Origin: Poteriospumella lacustris
Taxonomy: Eukaryota > Sar > Chrysophyceae > Chromulinales > Dinobryaceae
NCBI GenBank assembly: GCA_008000375.1
Contig: SMOI01000150.1
Location: forward strand, 1 to 64,000
Reading direction: 5' to 3'
DNA length: 64,000 nucleotides
Of this stretch, positions 11,437-24,250 are shown piece after piece. Position 1 is the stretch's first letter. Each line of letters opens with the position of its first letter. The position numbers were made by a program, and so were the translations under genes. A model generated the notes under the pieces. It saw only the letters and a list, made by a program, of their open reading frames with translations, made no database searches and was not told where the DNA came from.

Positions 11437-11977
11437 CCGGAGCAGCACCCTCAATTTTGATGTTCATTTTCATCCGGTGCGACAGGAAAACAGCTGCGCA
11501 GTCAGCAGAGTCACTCACTTTTGTTTTGTTTTGATTCTCTCAATTCCTTGTGCATCTTATCTAAACACCAAGTATTAAGATCGCAATAATTTTGAGGTAG
11601 ATCCAAGTTTAATTTAAAAGAAATTAAATACTTTCAATTTGTTTAACAACACCATGTTCCTTTCCTTGTTATTGTGACTCGAAAGATTTCAGGCGGCCTG
11701 CACTTCACACTTTGTGAAAGACATTGTGTCTGTCTTGAACGGAAATTTCGAGTGCCACATGCAGGAGGAATCGTGGTGAACGTTGACTTCGGGGAGTAAT
11801 AGTTCTTTTTAGGAAGTTGTATCTACCTCAAATTTATTGCTATTTTACCATTTACAATCGTTCGCAAAATTTTGTTGTATAATTGTTTGTCACAAATATG
11901 TACGAGCCAACAACAAGCTCGTGATCCAGTAATATATCATCCAAGAACAAGAGTATCTAACATTACAAACAGCAGAG
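11437..11977. other. Intergenic, contains an inverted-repeat element
   Basis: 541 nt between two + strand genes, AT-richer than its surroundings. It is largely occupied by the 258 bp element bounded by 20 bp inverted repeats at 11583-11840. No gene was seen. Confidence 0.7.
11583..11840. repeat. 258 bp element with 20 bp terminal inverted repeats (MITE-like)
   Basis: The 20-mer at 11583-11602 and the reverse complement of 11821-11840 match at 19 of 20 positions. The interior has no open frame and includes small palindromes such as TTCACACTTTGTGAA near 11703. No clear target-site duplication was seen, so mobile origin is only a possibility. It could also be a structured 3' UTR element of the upstream gene. 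Confidence 0.45.
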
Positions 11978-14005
11978 ATGGTTCACTGCCGCGATTGCCG
12001 ATGTTCAAAATCTGCCGTCATAGAAGACGGCATTTGTCTGTTTGATCCGTTTTTTTCTTCTCGAACCCTCCTCCCACCATCTTCTTCGTTCGATTTGATT
12101 TGTGCTGAGAATTACAAAGTCTCCGCGGACAATTCAACAGAAAGTATTGAGTTACGTAGTCAGGTTAGACGGCTAAATTCTGCTCAAGAAAACAGAAGAA
12201 TGGCGCGGCGAATTTCACAGCAGACATTCGACGATGTGGTCAAGGAGAACATCGAAGAGTTTGAAATGGAGAAAGACGAAGCAGTTAAGGAAGCTATCGC
12301 TCAGTTTCGCAAGCAGGGTATTGATCTGTCAAACATCGATTTAACTGGAGGAGAGGGGCGTCAGCAATTGCTCGACGCCATTGCTACTGTGCAGAACACT
12401 TCCATTCGAACTGCGGAAGCAGCGCAATTGGGCGCATTACTTTCTGCTGTCCAAGAAATTGGTGCTGTGTGCGACAAGTCTCATGCTTGCTCGAGAAGAA
12501 ACCTTCTCATTATGGAGGAAGAAGGTGGGTTCAACGCTTTGCAGTGGCATCTGGATCCAAACGAGCACACGACGGTTGTTGCCCAGGTTTTGAAAGTTCT
12601 GGCAGAATTATCCTTTCAACAGGATTACACTCGCGATTTATTCGAGCCTGGAGGTTCTTTAAAACTTGTCACGCTACTCTCGAGCCTTGCTTCAGCGACA
12701 GGAGAAAGTGATACACCAAACGACGACAAATTGGTGGTCCTGGCCGATGCTTTGGCATTGGCGAAAGTCGTCAGCCGCAGTGAAAACAACAAGAGTAAGT
12801 GAACCGACATCGTTTTATTCTTCAGTCTTTTAATAATGTTCATATTGTCCATAGATTCGCTGATGAAGTCTAATGTTGGCGAGGTCGTGGTTGAAGTCTT
12901 ACTGAAACTTACTGCACCATATTTGCCCCTCCCTCCAGCTGTCCCAGCATCCTCATCGTCTGCCGCATCAACAACAATCCATGCCCAATCTATCCTGGTC
13001 GAAAACATTCCAAAAGCATATTTGTCTGTCTGGGAAAAGGCGTGTCATGTGATTCGTGGTATGTCGACTTTTGATGATTTGCGATCAGAGATGTCATGCG
13101 CCGGCGACAATGGAAAGTTTTTCCTGAAGAATATGTCGCTGCTGCAAGTACTTCTGGTCTTCGGAAACTCGTATCACTCTTACCCGGAAGTTGCTGGGGC
13201 TTCACTGGGCGCCATCCGATCATTTGTGAATACCAACGAGGCCGTTCAGTTGATTGCACAACATGGTGTCCTCGAGCTGCTCGTCCGCTGTCTACGAGAA
13301 GCATGTTCGAACGGTAACTTACCGACATCTCTTGTCCGCGCAACAGCTTCTCTTGTACGGAACATTGCTGCGGATGATCATCGCAAAGATCAATTGGTGG
13401 GTTTGGGCGTGATTGAGTTTCTGCACGGATTGTTGGTCTTGGATCCCTATCGTCAAGACGCTGGCATTGTCGAGCATGTCTTCGGATCGTTCGCACAAAT
13501 AACTCTTCGCGCCCCCGGTAATTCTCAGCGATGGATGTCCATGGGTGCTGCTGACATTATGCCGCAATTGCTTCGCAAGTTTGCTGACCGAGATGTCTTG
13601 CAACGACAGGCGTGTTTGACAGTGCGTAACATCGCAGGTCGTTGTCCGGAGTTACACTCTGTTCTCTTGGATGCCGGTATGGAAAGTGTTTTGCGAGATG
13701 CGGGCAAGCTTCCAGGATGTGTGGACGAAGCTTATTCTGCTCTTCGAGATTTGGGATGTGATGTCCAGTATGTGAGAGTCGCGGAAGATGGTCGCATTGT
13801 CCCTGCTTTCGAACAGTTTGGAAGCAATCCTGGGAAGCTCAATTTCCGCCCCGTCTACGACGCCACCGATGATATTGATCAACGCATTGAAGAGAAAGGA
13901 AGTGCGCCCTTTGCGGCGCAATCCCACGCCGCGGATATTGATGATCATGATCACGCTCATCATCACCACCATCACGACGGGAACTGCTGTAACACTGAGC
14001 ACTAA
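11978..14005 (+). CDS. ARMC6: Armadillo repeat-containing protein 6 homolog
   Basis: Two exons, 11978-12794 and 12855-14005 (655 aa from the first ATG). The 60 nt intron has a GTAAGT donor and CATAG acceptor, phase 1. Residues from about 75 begin with a segment containing ISQQTFDDVVKENIEEFEM and a following FRKQGIDLSNID, very close to the conserved N-terminus of animal ARMC6. Armadillo repeats fill the rest, with typical helices such as RNIA and LVRCL. The C-terminus is His/Asp-rich (six consecutive His) and ends with two cysteines, which may bind metal. Because ARMC6 proteins normally begin at the conserved block, the true start may be the ATG at 12200. The frame is nevertheless open to the ATG at 11978. 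The cellular role of ARMC6 is poorly known; it is a scaffold-type protein. Confidence 0.88.
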
Positions 14006-16129
14006 GGACTTCTGTGAGTGTATATCCGGCCACATTCTTGAGTGCCGATCCTTTTTACCCAAACAAGTAAACTTTACACTGAAAGCTGTTGAAGGAAGGT
14101 TGCGATAAGTAAATTCATTTATCAATCCATTAAATATTCATTCTTTCATTCACTATAGTTGATTCATTCATCGCACAAGTCAGCTACCACGATAATATCT
14201 ACAATCAAACATGAGAACAGACAAAGAGGAGTTAGGAAGACAGTTCCAACAAAGTCATTTCTAAGAGCCTTGCATCGCAGAGAATGAGTCAGAGTAACTA
14301 TGACATATGGTATGATTGGGTCATCAGATCCAGTAGGGTAAACCCACTGCCCATTTCCTTCCAAAACGGAAGAAAACATACGAGAATGCAACCGAAGTCA
14401 CAATGATCCAGTCCCCCATAAAGAAATCATCTTCACTCTCATTGTCTCTCACGATGCAGTGTGAAGAGGACAACGGAGATAAGTAGGATATGAGTCAGCG
14501 AACTTTGAAGACTAAACTATTCCTTCGTGAAAAGAAACAGCCGGAAGTCAGCGATGAAAGCCAATCAAACATGACAATCATCTCCCCTAAAATGGTTGTT
14601 CATCATCCTCATATCCATTTTATCCCGTGCCGCACCGACACTCTTGGCTGCACAGAAAAGCACAGGACATGGACTCACACTTTAGGATATTGCTCCAGCA
14701 GCTATCGGCTTCAAATAGCGTGGTCAGATTGAATGCATCTATAGAGAAGAACAAGACGGTAAGTCTCACATCAACATCATCATTTTGCGATAATCATAAG
14801 AAATCGATAAAAGTTGACAGTATCTGTCAGTATCAGTAGGATTAATCAGTCATCCGCAACATCACAGATCGTCACAGTTGTACCACCAAACCACCATGAA
14901 CTATTGTTCAGTGGTGCCTTGATGCTGTGACAACCGATTGTGAGTACATTGTGAAGGGGAATCCACGGTATCTTCCTTCAGAAACTGCTTGTCAACTTGA
15001 AGTGGAAGCATCAGAACGATAACACATAGATGCGGTCGTCATCCTGGGGTTTCCAGTAGGACTGGGGCGGCATCTTTATTATTTCCTCACTTGCTATCCA
15101 ATGGTTGTGGCGGGATACAAAACATACTCCATCTTCCTCATTCATACATTGGTGTTGACCGCATGATTTGAGTCTCAGATAGAGCTAATACATTTTCCCA
15201 ATCATAATAATATCACTGGAGAGATGTGAGATATGCATCGTAGACCAAAGAACCCAGACACAATACAAGAAAATGGCAAGGTTGAAGGTGCATTTGCAGA
15301 TCACCGAATTGAAGAGATGCTGTACGTGACTCAGTCAGCCAAGGGGGTGCTCAACATGCTTTGCTTTGAAGAGAAGCATTCAGAGACTCTAGTCCAAACC
15401 GCTTGTTGTCATCATTGTTGCACAGCATATTCAACCAGTTCAATTGCCTCAAATTCACAGGCTCATCAATGAATATTATGACGGGTAAACGGCATAATGA
15501 GTGAAAAGGATATTTATCACAGGCATGATTTGCACCCATCCAACACATAGCCAACAAACCGAAGTAAAAGGAAAGAGGGCGAAAGATTTTACCTTTTGGG
15601 GAATAGGTGAAGACGAACAGCCACAAATCGCCACGGCGATTGAGTTGTGACTTCTCTTGCCATCGCGAGACCAGTGTGCAGTGTGAGAGATTCGAGAGAG
15701 AGAGAGAGAAAGTCAAGTCATGTGTGGTGGCAACACCTTTGACACAGCACAGCCGAGAGCCACACAACCAAGCCGTTCCAGAAGCTGAGTCCTTTTGTGA
15801 TGGTCTGTGCTCTCAACGGACTTAAGTGAAATCTGAAACGGGTGAGTGGGTGCAGTTGATTCAGGGCCCTCACAACCCTCAACAGCAGGTGTGCATGCAA
15901 GAAAAGGCCACATTATTGCAGAAGGAATTACCGAATCGGTAAAGACGTTGCAGGAATTGAGATCTTTTCTTTAACGCTCAGTTTCTACGAAATCAATTTT
16001 TATTGTGGGAACTGTGGAGTATAGACTTGCTTGCTAAAATTAAATTATACGGACGACTATCGCTGTTGACATTGCAGCTGAACTGATTTCCCAATCGAAA
16101 CGAAGTTTTTCTTGGCTCGGTCGCTCAAT
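14006..16129. other. 2.1 kb intergenic region
   Basis: Between ARMC6 and the histidine kinase, both on +. Open frames are short and have no recognisable homology. A candidate two-exon micro-gene at 14669-14930 and a short GA microsatellite near 15691-15710 are the only things that stand out. Confidence 0.6.
14669..14930 (+). CDS. Tentative two-exon micro-gene or gene remnant
   Basis: An ATG at 14669 opens exactly 30 codons (beginning MDSHFRILLQQLSASN) that end at a strong GTAAGT donor. A CACAG acceptor at 14863-14867 continues in the same phase for 20 codons to a TGA at 14928-14930, giving a 50 aa product. The first part reads like an amphipathic helix and the codon use looks coding. I found no continuation, so this may be a 5' remnant of a lost gene or chance. 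I recognise no family. Confidence 0.2.
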
Positions 16130-19100
16130 ATGATGCAGAGCAGAAATAACTCTACGAAACAAGAAGAAAAGGGGAGTGAAGATCATGTCCATGGGAAGCT
16201 CGACGAATGCGTAACCCAGACTGATGGGGTGACGTCGAAGAAATTAGAAAATGAGCCCAAAGCAGCCGAGTCTCCTTTTTGTCTCATCCCAGCATTCAAA
16301 TTTCTAATGCTCACTGATGGACGACTTTTGGCCCTTCGGTCCACTGTTCTGCTTTGCCTAATGACGACAGCTGTCGTGGTCGGTTATTTTTCATATACAT
16401 TATTGCGCGCGAATGAAACCACGCTCAAAAATCACCATTATGACTCTATGGTAGACCAACTTGAAAATTATGTTGATGAGATCATGAACCGTCAGTATGA
16501 AGCTCTTACCCTTGTTGCTTCTGCACCTCGAAATCGGTGTCCTACCGCCTCCTCTTGGCCAAACTGCGCAGTGAATTTTGCCTACATGATATCCACGTCC
16601 AACAGTTTAATCAGTATGACACAATCTAGAGGAGTTGGGTTCTCCCCGTTTGTACGAGAAAACGAAGTATCTAGCTTCGAGACATTCGTGTATCAGTTGT
16701 ACGCACAACAAGGTTTTCCTACTTTGGGACAGCAATATGGATTTAAAGGTATCAATGCAAGGAATAGTTCAGGTGCAATGTACCACATGACAACACCAGA
16801 TCCACGTGGCCAAAACGCGATCCTTGTTCCCATTGTCCAAATTGCGAAAATGGAAGACAATCTCCGAGCGTACATGTTCAATTTGTACTCGGAACCTATT
16901 CGTATCGCGAACATTGACTATATGATCAGCTGTTCACAGGAAAGAAATACGGATTGTCTGGCCGTTTCGGATGTAGTACACTTGGTGCAAGACCCCACAT
17001 ACCGGCCGGCAATTTTACTTCATTATCCTATCCGGCTGTTTGATGCCAACAGAACCATTGTCGGGCTAACCAGTGGAGTGATCAATTGGGATACGATCTT
17101 ATCGTTTTCAGTATCCGATCATGTGAATGGAATCTGGGCAGTGCTGAGATCGGAGCGAGATAATGTCGAGAAATATTATTCGTTTCAGTTTGGGGATGGC
17201 AAGGCATCTTTTGTTGGTCTGGGCGATTTGCATGACAAGCGATTCGATTACTCTCGTCGCACCTTCGTGGTATCACCGTTCAGCGGATCCACCAACTATA
17301 CCTTGTGTGTCTACAGCTCGGAAGAGTTTGAAGAAGAGTATTATACACTGGGCCCAACCATCGCATGCGTTATTTCGGTGTTGGTGGTCGTGGTCACGTC
17401 TTTCATTTTCGTTGCGTACGATGCGTTGATGAATCGGCGGGCCCGTGAAAGTGAATTGGTGATCCAAACCCGACAACAGTTTGTACGCTTTATTTCCCAT
17501 GAAATTCGTACCCCAATCAACACGATTGGCTTGGGGATGAAGTTTTTCGCGAAGCAAATCGAAGATCTGTTGATTGATCCATCATTGGATGTCTTGGTGC
17601 GTTTACGGAGTATGTTGGAGCTCGTACACGATGTTGAACAGTCCAGTGAAGCCGCCATCGTCATTTTGAATGATTTGATCAATTACGACAAGTTGAAAGG
17701 AGGCATGTTGCAGCTCGAAGTAGAAGAAATCGACATTATCGACCACATGATGTCGACCATTCGACCCTTCAAAGTCCAAGCCCAACAAGTCGATGTGGAA
17801 ATCCTGGTGGAATTGATATTGAAAGACGATGGTAATGAGTCTAAGCGAATGCATGATTTATTGGTCTTGGGCGATCGAGTGAAAATTGGCCAAGTGATGC
17901 GGAATTTGATTTCCAATGCGTTGAAGTTTACCCCGAAGGGAGGTCGAGTCACGGTGACAGGTATAGTACACGCGGACCTCCTTATGCCTTTGAATCGTTT
18001 ACGCTGACATCCAAATGTCGTTTTTATTGATAGCCAAATGGTGTAAGGAAGGTCTTCCACATGCGACCACATTGACGCTGACCCCAAAGTCAGATGAAAC
18101 GGTCGTTGCTCCGACCAGTAAATTAGAATCGACACGAAGTCAAGCAACGATTCCGGTGGAAACCTCCGCCAACGTATCTGCGGACAATATTGCTCATGAA
18201 CCTCAACATCACCTCAACCGTTGCGGATCGTTGCTTATCATGGTGAAGGATTCAGGTGTTGGATTGTCCGCTGAACAATGTGCTCATTTGTTTCGCGAAG
18301 GTGTCCAATTCAACGCCAACAAGTTGCAAGCTGGCGGTGGGAGTGGATTGGGATTGTTCATCGCGAAAGGAATGGCCGAATTGCACAGCGGGACGTTGCA
18401 AGGCAGTTCCGAAGGTATTGGGAAAGGATGTACCTTTACGGTAAGTGTTGTTGTCGTTACTCGGATGGTCTTTGACGAAGCGAAGGAAATTGACGTGTGC
18501 GTTGCGTGTTTGTCTATAGCTGGAACTCCCTGTTTACGAAGTGATCATTCATCCTGCGCATGACCACGAGCGAGATGCGTATCAGCGAAACACCGTCGAT
18601 GTTGAACAAGGTGTCACTGGGCATGCGTTGGTCCTGTCATCGCTTAATTCGTTTGCCTATGGTCCGATTGGATCTGATGAAGGGGGCGATGAACCTGAAC
18701 CGAAGTCGACAGTGAGTGACACGTCTTCTGTGATCAGCATCAACATCACTGGTGGTGGATTGAATGTGGTGGATCACTTATTGGCGTCACCAACGGCATT
18801 AGAATCGTTAGGCGCTCCGTGTTCCCCGGCACGTGACTCGGCAAATACGGTTGCACAACGGCGGAAAGAACGACAAGATCGTCAAGAACGCATTTTGGTG
18901 GTGGATGATTCGGTGTTGGCGTGTAAAATGGTGACACGGCTACTGACCTCTGAGGGATATCTGGTGGAATCCTGTCTGGATGGTCATTCCTGCCTCAACA
19001 AGGTCTTGGAACATTTCCAACCCGACGAATTGCGACCGTTTTATACCGCAATCCTGTTGGATTCTGATATGCCAGGTATCAGTGGTGTAGACGTTGCTGA

Positions 19101-19260
19101 ACGTCTACGTGCTGCCGGATATCCCTGGGCGATTGTTGGGGTCACTGGCCACGTACATCAAGAAGACATTGATAACTTCGTCCAGCATGGAGCTTCTATT
19201 GTACTCAGCAAGCCGTTGGATTTCGCACGTTTGGAGAAGGTCCTTCAGGATATGACGTAG
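16130..19260 (+). CDS. Membrane CHASE-domain hybrid histidine kinase / response regulator
   Basis: Three exons, 16130-17960, 18034-18440 and 18520-19260 (992 aa); both introns keep phase. It is a two-component sensor with an N-terminal cytosolic stretch and TM1 at about 69-92. A CHASE-like extracellular sensor spans about 95-400 and includes a block ending SPFVRENEVSSFETFV. TM2 lies at about 406-430. A dimerisation/phosphoacceptor block FISHEIRTPIN has His at about 457. The HATPase domain has an N box (LISNALKFTPKGG), G1 (DSGVGL) and G2 (GSGLGLFIAKG). The C-terminal receiver has VVDDS, the phosphoacceptor Asp in LLDSDMPG (about 927), GVTGH and SKPLD. An insert of about 60 residues separates the N box from G1. 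The ligand is unknown. All catalytic residues seem intact, so the full His-Asp relay within one chain is plausible; no separate output domain is present. Confidence 0.93.
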
Positions 19261-22200
19261 AGAAGAGGTTCTTTTTAGGCGTCGTTTTCAGCCCCCCACC
19301 CCCGGTATTAGTCTCTGTCATCCTCTTCCACCACCAATGAGCCCTTTTCTACTCACAGGGAACTTCTTTTTTCTCGTCGTTTATTTTTTTCATCCTTCAG
19401 GAACTGCCGTTTGTAGCCGTTGTAGCTGTTTTGTTTCTTTGCTTTCCTCTCTGCCCCTCCCCTGTCTGTTTTGTTCTACAAATTTCTGTATATTGGTGTA
19501 TGTATTGCGTCTGTTAGGTTTTTCATCTCCAACGTGAGCGTGTCTATTTGTTTTTATCGCTGGGTGTGCTGACTGAATGGACAGTGGCGAGTCTGTACTG
19601 GCCCGGTTTTCTGTTTTCTGTTGATGCTTTCTGTTGATATTTTCTCGTCTCCTGTCTCTCGTCTCTCGTCTCTCGTCTCCTGTCTCTCGTCTCTCTCTCT
19701 CTTTTCTTTCCTCTTTATTTCCAAACCATTTTCAATATGGTTCTGTTCATCGCTGGCCCCCCTCGTCTCCTAATTTTCTCGCCTGTCTGCTGGTTTTCTC
19801 TCTTCGATATATGACAGGACTCTCACCTTGTTGCTTCTTTCTTTTCGTTTCTTGAAGTTGGGCGTGGTCTGGTGTTGTGTTGGGTATTGGAGGTTTCTTT
19901 CTTCGTGTACTTACTGTTCATTCGATTTCGATCGCCACCCAAGTATGCGAGTGAACGAACGAACGCGTTTACTTGCTCGAGATCAACCAACAAAGTACAT
20001 ATACAAGACAAATAGACAAGCTAAATACACTTGGATTTCGTTGCAATTGCGCACTCCTGTTCCCCCTTCCCCCATTCCTCGTCTCTGACTTCGTGTCTAC
20101 AGTTGATTTTTGGTTTATTGCGCCCCTCACCCCCATATACTTACATCTACAGCTGCTTCTCCAGCTACATTTACATCACACGTTTTGTTTCCTGGTGCAT
20201 CTGCATCTGTCGTCGTTTCTCTTGTCTCCTGCCTCCGTTCCTGCTGCTTGTTCTTCTTCTCTCCCACTGAAGGTGGCAAGCGTGTCGAAGATAGACGTTG
20301 GTTTGATTGTTCCATTGCTGCCCAGTCAAATTGGTTTCGTTACATTATTTGTCTCGGTGCACTCGCTTATTCGAGTTTTCGATCCATGACTGTCTACTCC
20401 TATCATCCTGTCCGATTCTATTCGGTGCTCTTTGGCGATCGATGTGGTTTTCTCTTGGGTTTGTGGGTTGACCCCCATTAAGCGCAGGTGATTCCATGCG
20501 ATCATCATCCGTTCTCTCTTCTTTTGTGTCTTTCTTTATCTTGACGATCGCTTCTTCTCTCATGAGTACCGATCACACGTCGATGTTCATCGCTCTATTC
20601 TGCTACCTTCTTTCTGTTCCAACTGTAGTTCCAACTGTAGTTTTCAACTCTTCCCGCGCATAGTTGTCGTGTTGTTGTTTATTTTTGTCTGGTTCGTTTT
20701 TGATGAATTCAAATCAGAATTTAGAATATGCAGCTAAAAAGAAAAGGCTAAGCATCATCTCCTTGTTGAATCTATTAAATGAAATGGCGACTGTGGTTGA
20801 TGGTAAATATGCACAGGGGTCGTTCGTTATGTTTGTATCAATCGCAATCGCCATGGTCGCTGTCAGGGTTTTCGGTGTTGCAGGTTGTGTCGTGTGTCGC
20901 CTCGTGGCGTGTCCGGCTCATCTCTTCGTCGTCCCCTCTTGTCCTTCTTGTCCCTTCGTGTTGTTCTTCCTCGTCCGATGACACGACCTCGCCTCGTTTT
21001 GTTTTTCTTCTTCGTCTTGCTTCGTGTTGTCTTGTCTTTTCTTGCCTTTTGTTTTCTTTTTGGTTCGTGGTCGAGATAAAATGCCCGTGATGTTCTCCAG
21101 TCTCGAAGGCGGCAAGACTCGAAGAAAGGAATGGAAGATAGAGACAGACAAGAATAAAAATAAATGCGATCACGAATTCGCATCAGTCTCGATTGTCCTT
21201 TGGCCATCGTTGTTCGTGTTGTCGCCGTTAGTAGCGGGTCTTTTGAAAAGGATACTCATGATGTACGATTGGGCCGTGCATGTTAAATTCGCCTTCGTGT
21301 CGTGCGAGACAGTACATCGCAGCTTGGAAGCACCTTTCAAGCACTCAGACTGAAACAGCTTTCAAGCACGATCGGTGAGCGGTCTATCGTTGTCAACCGT
21401 CCCGGATGATCACGTGCAAACAATGGAATGACTTTGGCTTGCCCCAAGGGCGCGCTCTCCAAGGTATGTTCGCACCATTGTGTACCATATTCCTCCTTTT
21501 CTTCGCAACCACTCGGTTGTGTATCGATGGATTTCCTTCATTCGCCGGTCATGGCAAACACGTTCTGATCCGTTTGCTGTGTTCGGATTGTGTTCAATGG
21601 GCCGTTCCCTCTCATCGTGCTAATCATGCTAAGTCCCGATTCCGTTGCTTCTTCTCTTCTACATTTTTTTCTTCTGCGTGTCTCGTCCCTCATTTTCACT
21701 CGCCCGCTCTTTGTTTCTTGCTTCTCGACTCAGAAACACGCGGTTTATCAATTTTTTTGAAGCGTAGACGCTATCGCTGTCAATAAAGTTCAGCGCAGCG
21801 GTGTATCTGTATGACCAACACCTGCTACGGATGGTTGTAAATTTAATTTGATGGTTATTCTGTTGAAAATGCGAGAGGTGGTTGTACAAAGGGTGATGGG
21901 CCGAAGAGCTTCAGTTACTTGAGAATGGGGATAGCCGTTCCCATGTGGCAGCACTTCGCTGATGTTGATATATACAATGAGAGACAGACAGCTATCGCCG
22001 TCACAGCGAGGGATGGCAAATCAATGACAATGGGGACACACCTCACATCCCGCACCAAGAAGACTGACTAACGGCCCATAGAAGAAGGTAGCCACAACAA
22101 GCGTATGCAATATGGCACACGGAAACATAGGACAAGCTACTTGATACCAATGACAATACAAAGCTACCGAAGACATGAAATCAACAGGATGCTGTATTGG

Positions 22201-22304
22201 TCACGCGTGAACAGGCGACACTACCACTTCAACATATAGAAACAAAAAAAAGCAAAACAAAACTAAGAAGACAATCAAATCGGTTAACGTAAGTCAAGTC
22301 AGAA
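19261..22304. other. 3 kb gene-free convergent intergenic region
   Basis: It lies between the 3' ends of the histidine kinase (+) and GT61 (-). The + strand is T/C-rich just after the kinase stop, with CT-rich minisatellite-like DNA around 19650-19710. It is A-rich in the last ~400 nt before the GT61 stop. An exact direct repeat of a 14-mer (TTCCAACTGTAGTT) stands at 20616-20643. Open frames are compositional artefacts. Confidence 0.6.
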
Positions 22305-24250
22305 TTAAACACCTGCACATGGGAAGGTCTTATCGAGACCTTCCACACGAGGGGTACTTTGATAATTCGCAATGGTAGGATCGTTGAAATAGTCACTCAA
22401 ACGGTCATTCATTCCAAGAATAGCTGGTGGACATGACAGCCCACATTCGGACGTTCCCTGATCGTATGAACGAGCCAGTCGTACGGCACCACTTAGAGTG
22501 TCGAGGAACTCTGGGATAGCCACCAATACGTTGTCACTGGTCAATTGACAAGTCTCACGAGTCAACGATCGCATCGGCATGTAATCCTTGCCCATTAGTC
22601 GCGCGATATGCCGGAAATGACGGTCTTCTCGGTACGACGGGTGGATCTCCATGAGCACGGCTTCATCCGCTGCGAACATTATCCACATCAAACCAGCACC
22701 GTGCACCCCAACGAGAATATTCGATGATCGAATGAAACGCAATTGATCACCATATGACATGGAGGCGAGATCCAAAACATTTGTTCGCATCATATTGCCT
22801 TCCGTTTGGAAGGCAGTGACCACGTCGTCTTCATTGGCCATCACGCGACCAACGTTTTTCTACAAAAACAAAGTGAGAACCAACGATGAACACAAGATTC
22901 ACTGGAGCTGAACATGAGCAACTAACACTTACCCAAGCAGTGCGATGGCGCAAAAGAAGACTTGCTGTAGGTACAGGAGGAGGTTCGACTTCCAATAGAT
23001 TAAATGACTGCAGAACATGTCGTCGATAGGCATCGAATAATGTTGAGTCTCGGCATCGTTGTGGACCACTCGTCGATGTTTCCGGAAAAATCAACGAGGC
23101 GGGACTTTCCAAATGGAAAATCATCTTCTTGAACATGACTCTCTGCATTTGATATTTACCATGGCGATGTGCGCCATGAACAGGAGCAAAAGCACGTTCT
23201 AATAGTTCATGGTACGGATTGTTCGGCATCTTGTCCATGATGAGAACCTGTTGCTCGGATACATCGTAAGCCAAGATATCCTTCACCAAATACATGTTTA
23301 AGAAGTCAGCTTGGCTGTGAAAGGTGTTTTCACTGTCTTCATCGCGAGGAAGAAAATACGTGGTCGTTTCTTCATAGACATCAAAGGTGGGTACCTCGAC
23401 GCCATCTCTGAAATTCATGAAGAATTTGTTGGTGTGCGGTGCGAAGGTGTTCAATGAGTATCCAGGCGTTCGTTTGCACGTTGCTTCAAGGACGGTATTC
23501 ATTGTCACGTCCAAATACGCCATATCATTGAAGAGCTTCGTTCCGTCGGGTGCCACATCGCCAATTATCTGCAAAGAACAGATGTATGAATATCGTGTGG
23601 ATGATGAGCGACAAAACGTAGATCACCCAGAGTCTTACCAGTGAAAAGTCGACGACAAAGTTCTCCGCCACACAAAAGACATCTTTGCCTTTCCCTTGTT
23701 CGGCGCGATGCTGTTGTTGGTACGGGTAGCACTTCAACGATGATGCCTTGCCGGGCATCTTGGTTTCCGTTTGACACCATGTCTCTTCGGTGCCCCTCCA
23801 CTCATCGGCTAAGGAAAGTCCGTATCGCATTTCGCAATCTCGTTCTCGCTTCGTCATCGAGTCCTGTCGTTTTGCTTGCTGGAGTGCCATCGTGGTGAAA
23901 TCGGAGGAAGGGGACTTCTTCTTCTCATAGAAACTGTGGAGGTAAGGCAGAGTCTTCACCCTGGCCATCAAGGTGTTGATGGTCTTGTTTTGTACATCTA
24001 TCAGATTGTACAGTATGCGAACATCATGAAGATCTCTGTCGATCGTATGTGAGAACTTGAACGGGAACGCAAAGTAGAACAATGCTCCCAAGTATAATGC
24101 GAAGACTGACAAGATGATAATCAGAATAATACTGATCTTTTTGGGTTGGGATTGGGAGCCACTCTGAGAAGGAGGCCGAACAGGCCTGCTCACAAATTTG
24201 CCTGTCGTTTGGTATGTGGCAAAGTACGGCAGTTCGTGTTTCATAGGCAT
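22305..24250 (-). CDS. GT61-family (DUF563) type II membrane glycosyltransferase
   Basis: Three exons on the - strand, 24250-23639, 23568-22933 and 22859-22305 (600 aa); all junctions are in phase with GTAAGA or GTAAGT donors. The N-terminal cytosolic tail is followed by one transmembrane helix (about 47-70, rich in I/L/F) and a luminal domain, the topology of a Golgi glycosyltransferase. Family signatures are LLLRHRTAW spliced to KNVGRVMANEDD, and the hallmark VGVHGAGLMWIMF of the DUF563/GT61 superfamily, which includes xylosyl/arabinosyl and EOGT-type transferases. A helical stalk follows the membrane segment. The start is the first ATG (24250) after an in-frame non-ATG extension. Donor and acceptor sugars cannot be told. 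It is divergent from the nocturnin-like gene. Confidence 0.9.

Noticed and set aside
21406-21463. Short frame ending at a GTATGT donor in the kinase-GT61 gap
   Set aside because: No acceptor and continuing exon of convincing coding quality was found.
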